The position numbers and the translations under genes were made by a program. From NCBI GenBank assembly GCA_019323195.1, contig JAHWHQ010000078.1:1-12381 (forward strand): DNA of 12,381 nucleotides, read 5' to 3'. Shown piece by piece: positions 6,094 to 12,381 of this stretch (position 1 is its first letter; the number at the start of each line of letters is the position of its first letter). The stretch is from Candidatus Woesearchaeota archaeon (GTDB lineage Archaea > Nanobdellota > Nanobdellia > Woesearchaeales > JACPBV01). The notes under the pieces were generated by a model. That model did not search any database. It had not been told where the DNA came from and saw nothing but the letters and a program-made list of their open reading frames with translations.

Positions 6094-7002
6094 ATGAAAA
6101 GAAAAGTAACACTTCACGGCCCGTCAACACTTACTATCTCCCTTCCGTCAGTTTGGGTAAATAAGTATAAGATCGAGAAAGGGGATGAGCTGGATGTTTT
6201 AGACAAGGGAAGATCCCTTATCGTTGCAGCTAATAAAGGCCTGGTTACCCCTAAGGTGAGCATTAATGTCGGAGACCTTATTAGATTTGGCAAGAGGGTC
6301 ATAACCGCCCTTTACCGTGACGGCGTAAGCGAGATAGAGCTGAAATACACCAATCCAGGCTATACAAAGGTAATAGAGGAAGTCATCTCAAAGCAGATAG
6401 TTGGCTTTGAGATACTTAAGCAGGACAGTTCATCCTGCATCTTAAAGGATTTATCAGGGATTGACGAAGAGGAGTTTGACGTTGCCTTAAGGAGGAGCTG
6501 GCTTATAACCCTGTCGATGGCGCAGGATTGTATAGAAGGCATAACCAAACTGGATAAGAGCACCCTGGAAAGCATTGTTTTCAGGGACAGGGGGGTTAAC
6601 AAGTTCACAAATTACTGTGCAAGGATACTGGTTAAGAAGGGCCATAAGGATTACAGGAAAATCCCTCTTTACTACCACCTTATCAGGGAACTTGAAAGGA
6701 TTGCGGATAATTATAAGGATATAGCAGGTTACTCCAGAGCAGGTGAAATAGTGCTAAAGGGAAGCATATTGAAAAATTTTGAGAAGGCCAATTTTTATCT
6801 GCACGAGCTGTACAGCATTTTCTACAAGTTTGACAAGGAAAAGCTGGAAAACTTCCTTGTTGAAACCAAAAAAAACCACAATGAGCTGTACAAATATCTT
6901 GAATCCAATACGGGGGGCAATGTTGTTATTGCGTATTTCCTGCTTACGATATTCAACAACATGAGGGGCCTTGCCTCAAGCATAATCCAGGTTTACGTCT
7001 GA
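6094..7002 (+). CDS. Archaeal PhoU-family regulator with AbrB/SpoVT-type N-terminal domain
   Basis: 302 residues. Residues 1-46 form an AbrB/MazE swapped-hairpin DNA-binding domain (KRKVTLHGPSTLTISLPSVW, then KYKIEKGDELDVL). The middle region 50-125 is a mixed alpha/beta linker. Residues about 128-300 are helical and PhoU-like; RELERIADNYKDIA (198-211) matches the PhoU helix motif with the E-R-I-A-D core that lines the metal-binding face. This architecture is common in archaea and is annotated as a phosphate-uptake regulator. In bacteria PhoU represses the Pho regulon through PstSCAB and the PhoR kinase. Here there are no pst genes or histidine kinase in the window, so the control target is unknown and it may act as a direct DNA-binding regulator. 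The divergent neighbour is a membrane-anchored protein gene. The 3' end overlaps the convergent sensor-kinase gene by 10 nt. Confidence 0.85.
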   Translation: MKRKVTLHGPSTLTISLPSVWVNKYKIEKGDELDVLDKGRSLIVAANKGLVTPKVSINVGDLIRFGKRVITALYRDGVSEIELKYTNPGYTKVIEEVISKQIVGFEILKQDSSSCILKDLSGIDEEEFDVALRRSWLITLSMAQDCIEGITKLDKSTLESIVFRDRGVNKFTNYCARILVKKGHKDYRKIPLYYHLIRELERIADNYKDIAGYSRAGEIVLKGSILKNFEKANFYLHELYSIFYKFDKEKLENFLVETKKNHNELYKYLESNTGGNVVIAYFLLTIFNNMRGLASSIIQVYV

Positions 7003-9026
7003 ATCCTTTCCAGCATTGTTTTTATATATTCAAGGTTATGGGCGCCCTTTCTGGATTCTTCCATGATCTTTTCAGATAATCTTATTGCCTTATTTTTGTT
7101 ATGCTCAATATGCTCGAAATTGACTGCTCTTTCATTTTCAGGCTTTAGCTGGTGGTAGATAGACCTAAGGTTCCTGTAGAACATCTTTTCATTATGGGCA
7201 AGGAAATAGAGTTTGTACCTTTTCCTCCCTATAGCCCTGATTATCTCCTCCCTGGATATGCTGTTTTTCAGGCATATATCGATCTTACTCGCTTTTTCCT
7301 TTTCTTTGCTCCTAGATGTGTACTTCTTATGGCAAAGAATAAAGAGGTGGTGGTATTCCATCTTTTTTTTATCTGGCATCCTTAATACAGGCGATTCTGT
7401 TATCCTCATGATATTGTCAGACTGGAAGGTTAGCCTGTCCATCTTCTCAAAATCGATCTGATATAGTTCATCGCTTATTCCAATATCCTTTTTTATGTTC
7501 AGGTTTTCCAGCCCGGTCATGCAGCGTATCCTTGTATTCTTAAGGCTGGAATCCCTGTGCCTAAGCATACCCTTTGTGAAATTTTTTGTGATATCTTTGG
7601 AGAGGTCCTTTATTCTTTGCAGGTCATACCTTATCTTAAAGTGATCAAATAAGGTCTTAAGGGATTGTACCATCTTATTTGGATAACTCTGCATGGTAAC
7701 TCCCGAGTTTATATGCAATGACTGTATAAACGCCGTATCAGATATGTGCTTCATGATCAGCTCGTCAAATACGCTGCTGTAGTCTTTGCCGAGGCTCCTG
7801 TACCTTGAAAAGAGGTCATAAAGCGACATGCCCTCGATTTCCTGGACTATGAGGTATTTATTAAGGGGCATCTTAACCCTGGGAACCTTAACGTCCGCCA
7901 ATCTTCCGTACTCCCTTAATCTTTTATATGTATAGTAGGCTATAGATGATTTGACAGTGTTTTCATACCTTTTTATTACCCATATGTCCTTGATGTTCCT
8001 TACCTTCTTTTTGTTGAAGAAATAGACATTTGACAAGGATGACGTTTCATACTGGTAGACGATAGTATCCTTCTTGTTAATAATCAGGTCAAGCGCCTTT
8101 TCAGATTTTGCAGCCTTGCCTTCATCAATATAGCTGAATGCCGTATTCAGGAGGGCCTCCGGCTCTTTCTCCCCGAGAGCATCCTTTAGTATCCTTATCT
8201 CATTGTATGATTCCTCCACATCTTTCTTGGATTTTTCCAGCTCTTCTGTCCTTTCTTTTATTACAGCCTCCATCTCTACCAGCTTTTCCTTCATGCTGAA
8301 ATAATTAGGTATTATATTAGCGATGCTGATCAGCTTTTCCTTAAGCCTTTCAGGCTCCCACTTGAGGTGAAGTTCGCAGTAGACATCCCCCCTTCCCTCG
8401 CATTTTGGCTCTTTAATAATAACTGCCGGTCTTTTTTTATACCTTAATGGAACCGTCTCCAGCACACCTTTTGTCAATGTGCAGTCATTCTTCAGTATCT
8501 TGTATGTAAGGTTCGTTCCGAACCTTCTTTGCAGCTCATTCTTATAGAAATCATGCGTTTTTCTGTAAAATACTGTAGTTCCGTTCCTGAACCTTCTCCG
8601 GTCTATGTTAAGGTCTATGAGGTTGTTAAAATTCTTGTTCTGTTTCTGGACATACCTGTATATGGTGTTTATATCCAGAAATTTAGATGTTGTTATATGC
8701 AGGAAGCCCGGGTCAAGGGAATTTTTCCCGATAAGGTAATAGAAATTATCCTTCTGTGTCAATTCCCTTCCTAGTTCACATATGCACAGGTATAATAGGC
8801 CATGCATCCATTCATGCTCATTTGTAAGGTATTGATAAAAGGACTTCTTGCTCTGGTTGATGTTTATATACGTGCTGTAGATGGCGTCAATAAGCTCTTT
8901 TACAGTGCTGCCTCCTTTCTCTTTTTTTACTAGCTCTATGACAGCTGCGGAATATTTGTTTATAACATTTCTCTTGAAAGGATGCTCTATTAGACCTATT
9001 TTTCTCAAAATAGGGTTGTCCTTCAT
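6993..9026 (-). CDS. Predicted sensor (V4R/XylR_N-like) - coiled coil - APH/choline-kinase-like protein
   Basis: 677 residues with no signal peptide or membrane helix, so cytosolic. Residues about 10-225 look like a small-molecule sensor: a helical N-terminus (YLTNEHEWMHGLLYL at 66-80), an alpha/beta core, and a closing EPKCEGRGDVYCELHLKW (206-223). The Cys209/Cys217 pair with Gly211/Gly213 resembles the end of V4R and related sensor domains found before adenylate cyclases. A coiled coil follows (about 243-283, KERTEELEKSKKD). Residues about 320-570 have kinase-fold marks. SSLSNVYFF (329-337) occupies the nucleotide-loop position, Lys352 is in WVIKRYE, YLIVQEIEGMSLYDLF (391-406) looks like a hinge, HRDSSLKN (490-497) is the catalytic loop, and IDFE (524-527) carries the metal-binding Asp. 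The HxD(4)N spacing plus IDFE favours the aminoglycoside/choline-kinase class. The remaining about 100 residues are basic and helical. The substrate, protein or small molecule, is unknown. Confidence 0.6.
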   Translation of the reverse strand: MKDNPILRKIGLIEHPFKRNVINKYSAAVIELVKKEKGGSTVKELIDAIYSTYININQSKKSFYQYLTNEHEWMHGLLYLCICELGRELTQKDNFYYLIGKNSLDPGFLHITTSKFLDINTIYRYVQKQNKNFNNLIDLNIDRRRFRNGTTVFYRKTHDFYKNELQRRFGTNLTYKILKNDCTLTKGVLETVPLRYKKRPAVIIKEPKCEGRGDVYCELHLKWEPERLKEKLISIANIIPNYFSMKEKLVEMEAVIKERTEELEKSKKDVEESYNEIRILKDALGEKEPEALLNTAFSYIDEGKAAKSEKALDLIINKKDTIVYQYETSSLSNVYFFNKKKVRNIKDIWVIKRYENTVKSSIAYYTYKRLREYGRLADVKVPRVKMPLNKYLIVQEIEGMSLYDLFSRYRSLGKDYSSVFDELIMKHISDTAFIQSLHINSGVTMQSYPNKMVQSLKTLFDHFKIRYDLQRIKDLSKDITKNFTKGMLRHRDSSLKNTRIRCMTGLENLNIKKDIGISDELYQIDFEKMDRLTFQSDNIMRITESPVLRMPDKKKMEYHHLFILCHKKYTSRSKEKEKASKIDICLKNSISREEIIRAIGRKRYKLYFLAHNEKMFYRNLRSIYHQLKPENERAVNFEHIEHNKNKAIRLSEKIMEESRKGAHNLEYIKTMLERIQT

Positions 9027-9050
9027 TGCAGAATCAGTGTTCTATCTGGG

Positions 9051-9060
9051 TTTATAAAAT
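9051..9060 (-). promoter_or_regulatory. TATA box for the sensor-kinase gene
   Basis: The minus-strand ATTTTATAAA is centred about 29 nt upstream of the ATG at 9026. No Shine-Dalgarno is seen before the start. It implies that this gene can be transcribed separately from the giant surface-protein gene 68 nt upstream, although no clear terminator separates them. Confidence 0.5.
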
Positions 9061-9094
9061 TTGTTTATTTTTAGGATTTTCTTATCTTCCCTTC

Positions 9095-9364
9095 TCATTC
9101 ACCAGCCTGCCGCCTGAGGGTCCTGATCCGTTTCTTTATCCTCTTAATATAAATCTTCCTGACTTTGACCTCCCTCAGATCGTCGGCCAGTTTAGTGTCG
9201 AATATGGCCTTATTAATCCAATCATAGAAGTCATTCCTGTTGTTATTAACATGGCACTTGAACGTGTCCTCATCCATCTTGTTAAGCCCGTCCAGGAGGT
9301 CATTGATGTTTGTCATTACAAATCCGTCATTTGTCCAGAAACTCTTTTCAGGAGGTACATCTCT
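9095..9364 (-). other. Cytoplasmic C-terminal domain of the giant surface protein (DUF5752-like motif)
   Basis: Residues 985-1073, downstream of the membrane helix and coiled coil. The pattern FVMTNINDLLDGLNKM, then FKCHVNNNRNDFYDWI, then LADDLREV resembles small archaeal domains annotated as DUF5752, with the HV-x(4)-NDF-x-x-WI core; this is from memory and not verified. It ends in a very basic segment (RKIYIKRIKKRIRTLRRQ), which could bind nucleic acid, acidic partners or lipid headgroups. Confidence 0.4.
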
Positions 9365-12300
9365 CAGGATCCTTTTGGCTTCTCTTGCCTTCTCCAGCTC
9401 CATCTCTTTTTCCATCTCTTTTTCTTTGGCCTTCCTTATCCTTTCTGCCTTCTTTAGCCTTTCAGCTTTTTTAATCTCTTTTTTGCTCCTGAACAGGCCA
9501 AAACGGCCGTGCAGGAATTTCTGCATTCCCCTTCTTCTTCTCTTGCTCCTTTTCCTTATTTTTTTGGCCTTAAAATGGTACATCAATAGCAGGGCAAAGA
9601 TTGCCATCCCTATCAGACCATCAATAAGTGGGGTGTCAGAAAATTCTGTTTTTGGGGAAGGTGTTATCCTTGCCGAGTCCCCCTCCAAATCTATCCCTAT
9701 TGTCCTATGGGCTTTTGCAGTATAGCTCCCATGTTTTACCTCAATATAAAATATATAGGTTCCTGAAGATATCCCCTTCGGCAGGAATAGCTTTTTCGTT
9801 ATTGTTTTTTCCTCATAACTGCTCATATAGATCGTGTCCTGTCCTGATGTGACTACCTTTCCGTCCTGTTCTATCCAGAATTTGATCTCAACATCCCCGT
9901 TGATCTCTGCCACGCCCTTTAGGAAATACGTAAAATCAAAGTATTCATCTATCTTCACAGGAGACTCGAATTCCAATATCTCCATATCAAACCACTTTAT
10001 GCATCTGTAGTTCCAGCATGATTCATCCTCTTTGCATTCATTATCCTCAAGGCATTCTGCATTATGGCATTTGTGTTCAAAACAGTATTTTTTCAGCCCG
10101 CATTCTGAATCTTCATAGCACTCATGAATAGTCTTTGAAGCAGCTTTTTTAGCAGGTTCTGGTTCTTCTGTTATGTCCATGCCGGTTTCTCCGCCGCTGC
10201 TTCCACCGCCTCCAGAGCCTGTTGGTGTAGTGGAAGGTTCACTATAGCTCACAGTCAGGCGGTATGTGCTTGAATTTCCCATCTTGCCATAATAGTCAGA
10301 GCAGCTGATGCTCCAGTTATAATCTGAATTGGATAAGGACTTAGAGAACGTCTGTGTCAGGTTTCTTGTTATGTTGCTGTCTGTCTGGTCAGTGGAATTG
10401 CCTATGACCAGGCTGCAGTTTGTAACATTGCTCTCATCAGTAACATTATAAGAGAAAACTACTGTTGAGGAGCTTGTCCAGGTAGATGAGTTTGCAGGGG
10501 ATATTAAGCTTATGTTCGGAGGGGCGGTATCCTGCTTTGCAGCTGTCCAGTTTAATATGACTGTCCTGTTTTGGCTTGAGAAGTTGCAGTTGCCTACAAG
10601 GTCGCACGATCCTATGTTCCATATAAAACTTACATTGGCAATATCTGTAAGATTGAACGTGAAGTATGAGCTTATAGCTCTTACATCCGCTGTCTGGTTA
10701 AGATGCCATGCGCCTGTCGCATTATGGTAAAGGCTCACGTTCATCAGGTAATGGTTGTCTGTTATGCTTCCGTTGAAAGTTATGCTGACATAATGTGAGT
10801 CATCATTCGTATAATTGTCCCTTGGGCTGTCCAGTGTTACAGAAGGCCCCATTATGTCTACAGTCAGGGTATGATTGCTTCCTGCAAATCCGCAGTTTGG
10901 AGTTACCGCATCATCACAGGCATATACATTCCAGATATAGCTTCCGTCTTCGATCCCTGTAATGCTGATTATGGCTGGCTGTCCTGAACTTAATGATGTC
11001 TTGTTTGATTCATTGACAAGCCAGCTTCCGGAGAAGTTTGCCCAGATAGTTGCATTCATCATTCCTGAAGGGTCTGTTGCTGTGAAATTGAAACTGATGT
11101 TTCTTGAAGATGTATTATACCCATTGACAGGCCTATTCAGGCTGATTGCTGGATTGGTAGTGTCTACTGATACAGTAAAGTTGAATACCAGGGAAGCCCC
11201 AGTATTGCCCAAGGCATCTGTGCAGTTGATGCTCCAGTTATAATCTTTGTTTGGAAGGATGACTGTAAAATTCTGGGAAGTCTCTTTTGTTATTGTTTTG
11301 TTTGTCATGTTTATCCTATTGTTCAGTATCAAAGAGCAGTTATCAGCTCTGACAGTATCTGATGTGTTGTATCTGAATACAATCCAGTTTGATGCTTTCT
11401 CAATAGTGTTGTTGGCAGGGCTTTCCAGGTTTACAGCAGGGCCTGTGATGTCACGGGTGAATGTTCTTGTCAAAGATGAATTTACATTGCTTGCATTGTC
11501 AATGCATGTTACGTTCCATCTATGTGTTCCTTCATAAAATCCTGCAACAGTATAATTTGTATCGCTTCCGTTTGCAGACTCTATTCCTGAGACATTTACC
11601 ACCCCGTCAATAGTCAGGTTGCACGTCAGGCTCATATCCAGATTATCCTCAGCTGTCCAGTTAAAGTTTATCGTTGAAGCTGTTGTATTGAAATAATCAA
11701 TTGGGGCATTCAGACTGACAGAAGGCTTTATAGAATCGACATAGATTGTATAATTTGTTGCATTGAAAGCAGCATTCCCTACAGTATCATTGCACCATAT
11801 GTTCCAGCTATAGCTTCGGTTTGTCATGTTTAACAGGAACCATGCCTTAGTGCCGCTGACAACATTAGTAAGACTTTCATTTGCCTCCCAAGCTCCATCA
11901 AAATCCCCGTACAATATGCATGTGTCAATACCCCTATCATCTGTTGCTGTGAAACTGAAGTTGACCGTCATCTCCTTCTGCCATGTATCATTAGCAAGGT
12001 CCAGGCTGATTGCTGGAGAAGTGATATCCCTTGTGAACGTTCCTGTCAAAGATGTATTTACATTGCTTGCATTGTCAATGCATGTTACATTCCATGTATG
12101 TGTCCCTTCCTCAAATCCTAATATTGTGTAATTTGTATAGCTTCCGTTTTCAGACTCTATCCCTGAGACATTTACCACGCCGTCAATTGTCAGGTTGCAT
12201 TTTAAGCCAATATCAAGATTATCTGTAGCTGTCCAGTTGAAGTTTATCGATGAAGAGCTTGTGTTGAAATTATCTGCCGGATAGTTTAGGTTTATTGCTG

Positions 12301-12381
12301 GTCTTGTGGTATCCACTACAAACCATGTTGTAACTGTCTTATTGTTTCCAACAACATCCCTCGTGCCATATATAGTGATCG
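9095..12381 (-). CDS. Giant Ig-repeat surface glycoprotein with one membrane helix and cytoplasmic tail (5' end outside window)
   Basis: The reading frame is open to the right edge: 21 further codons upstream of the GTG at 12316 continue the repeat pattern (DVVGNNKTVTTWFVV), so the N-terminus and signal peptide lie outside. Numbering from that GTG, residues 2-690 are seven complete Ig-like repeats of about 95-108 residues, each starting D-x-x-x-P-x-[IV]-x-L. They hold about 60 N-x-S/T sequons. A Gly/Ser linker (697-711) leads to an eight-Cys module (733-772), then a beta-sandwich (777-875). One hydrophobic helix (896-915, LIDGLIGMAIFALLLMYHF) is followed by KKIRKRSKRRRR, so the C-terminus is inside. 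A charged coiled coil (944-984) and a globular tail (985-1073) with HVNNNRNDFYDWI end the protein. It is probably an adhesin, S-layer-linked protein or receptor. The sensor-kinase gene lies 68 nt downstream. Confidence 0.85.
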   Translation of the reverse strand, partial: ITIYGTRDVVGNNKTVTTWFVVDTTRPAINLNYPADNFNTSSSSINFNWTATDNLDIGLKCNLTIDGVVNVSGIESENGSYTNYTILGFEEGTHTWNVTCIDNASNVNTSLTGTFTRDITSPAISLDLANDTWQKEMTVNFSFTATDDRGIDTCILYGDFDGAWEANESLTNVVSGTKAWFLLNMTNRSYSWNIWCNDTVGNAAFNATNYTIYVDSIKPSVSLNAPIDYFNTTASTINFNWTAEDNLDMSLTCNLTIDGVVNVSGIESANGSDTNYTVAGFYEGTHRWNVTCIDNASNVNSSLTRTFTRDITGPAVNLESPANNTIEKASNWIVFRYNTSDTVRADNCSLILNNRINMTNKTITKETSQNFTVILPNKDYNWSINCTDALGNTGASLVFNFTVSVDTTNPAISLNRPVNGYNTSSRNISFNFTATDPSGMMNATIWANFSGSWLVNESNKTSLSSGQPAIISITGIEDGSYIWNVYACDDAVTPNCGFAGSNHTLTVDIMGPSVTLDSPRDNYTNDDSHYVSITFNGSITDNHYLMNVSLYHNATGAWHLNQTADVRAISSYFTFNLTDIANVSFIWNIGSCDLVGNCNFSSQNRTVILNWTAAKQDTAPPNISLISPANSSTWTSSSTVVFSYNVTDESNVTNCSLVIGNSTDQTDSNITRNLTQTFSKSLSNSDYNWSISCSDYYGKMGNSSTYRLTVSYSEPSTTPTGSGGGGSSGGETGMDITEEPEPAKKAASKTIHECYEDSECGLKKYCFEHKCHNAECLEDNECKEDESCWNYRCIKWFDMEILEFESPVKIDEYFDFTYFLKGVAEINGDVEIKFWIEQDGKVVTSGQDTIYMSSYEEKTITKKLFLPKGISSGTYIFYIEVKHGSYTAKAHRTIGIDLEGDSARITPSPKTEFSDTPLIDGLIGMAIFALLLMYHFKAKKIRKRSKRRRRGMQKFLHGRFGLFRSKKEIKKAERLKKAERIRKAKEKEMEKEMELEKAREAKRILRDVPPEKSFWTNDGFVMTNINDLLDGLNKMDEDTFKCHVNNNRNDFYDWINKAIFDTKLADDLREVKVRKIYIKRIKKRIRTLRRQAGE
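11447..11710 (-). repeat. Type A Ig repeat, second copy (repeat 3)
   Basis: Encodes residues 203-290 of the giant protein and aligns without gaps to 12023-12286: 70 of 88 residues are identical by my count, including an unbroken identical stretch across CNLTIDGVVNVSGIES. This marks an internal duplication or gene conversion. Confidence 0.8.
12023..12286 (-). repeat. Type A Ig repeat, first copy (repeat 1)
   Basis: Encodes residues 11-98, the partner of 11447-11710. The two copies are separated by one type B repeat, so a simple tandem duplication of one unit does not explain the order. Confidence 0.8.

Larger units (their letters stand above)
10247..12313 (-). repeat. Array of seven Ig-like repeats in the giant surface protein
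   Basis: Repeat starts are at residues 2, 97, 194, 289, 385, 487 and 596. By internal sequence they fall into three subtypes. Type A (1 and 3) has the VVNVSGIES core. Type B (2, 5, 6) has a [FA]-x-G-[AS]-W core. Type C (4, 7) has a CSL...DYNWSI[NS]C core. The order is A-B-A-C-B-B-C. Most end with W-N-[VI]-x-x-C-D-x-x-x-N, as in bacterial and archaeal Ig-like (Big/PKD-type) surface repeats. Confidence 0.75.

Noticed and set aside
8178..8300. Coiled coil in the sensor-kinase protein as a histidine-kinase dimerisation domain.
   Set aside because: There is no phosphoacceptor H-box, and the C-terminal domain lacks the N, G1 and G2 boxes of HATPase domains.
9026..12131. Several plus-strand open frames antisense to the right-hand genes (for example 9240-9725 and 11826-12131).
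   Set aside because: They are shadows of repetitive, biased coding sequence on the minus strand. They have no recognisable domains and no promoter or ribosome-binding signals.
12314..12316. GTG at 12316 as the start of the giant surface protein.
   Set aside because: The frame stays open to the window edge and the upstream codons encode the end of another Ig-like repeat. There is no signal peptide at this point.

Overview
The window looks like a stretch of an archaeal genome, most likely a DPANN archaeon of the Woesearchaeota/Pacearchaeota kind. Three things point that way. TATA-like boxes sit about 23-30 nt upstream of most start codons, which implies leaderless or nearly leaderless mRNAs. 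One gene encodes an archaeal-style PhoU protein with an AbrB-type N-terminus. Several surface proteins combine an N-terminal anchor or signal, Ig-like repeats full of N-glycosylation sequons, and small Cys motifs common in this group. The lineage is inferred from gene style, because the window has no rRNA or other marker gene.

Layout, left to right. Positions 1-1065 (minus strand) hold a two-gene nucleotide-sugar unit: a Gfo/Idh/MocA oxidoreductase overlapping by 8 nt with a left-handed beta-helix (hexapeptide) acyltransferase that runs off the left edge. Divergent from it, at 1190-3064 (plus), is a polytopic GT-C-type glycosyltransferase. It converges with a 6-nt overlap on a small AcpS-family phosphopantetheinyl transferase (3059-3400, minus). 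Next come two exported or membrane-anchored proteins on the minus strand. One (3521-5176) is secreted, with a class-I glutamine-amidotransferase-like (BPL_N-like) domain, Asp-rich calcium-type repeats and a C-terminal beta-sandwich. The other (5345-5965) is a single-pass anchored protein. A divergent promoter region (5966-6093) then leads to the AbrB-PhoU regulator (6094-7002, plus), which converges with a 10-nt overlap on a 677-residue cytosolic protein (6993-9026, minus). The right end (9095 to the edge, minus) is a very large surface protein whose N-terminus lies outside the window.

The most notable gene is 6993-9026. It appears to join an N-terminal sensor domain (V4R/XylR_N-like, ending in a Cys-x-Gly-x-Gly-x-x-x-Cys type motif), a coiled-coil linker, and a C-terminal kinase fold with an HRDSSLKN catalytic loop and an IDFE metal-binding motif of the aminoglycoside/choline-kinase class. 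Just upstream on the same strand is the giant receptor-like protein: seven complete Ig-like repeats with about 60 N-x-S/T sequons, a Cys-rich module, one membrane helix and a cytoplasmic coiled coil plus globular tail. The two could form a surface-to-cytosol signalling pair, but that is inferred only from adjacency.

Overall the window is rich in cell-surface and glycan functions. The sugar-nucleotide genes and GT-C enzyme are plausible suppliers of glycans for the heavily sequon-loaded surface protein. No rRNA, tRNA, CRISPR array, insertion sequence or origin was seen. No gene-free stretch exceeds 300 bases.
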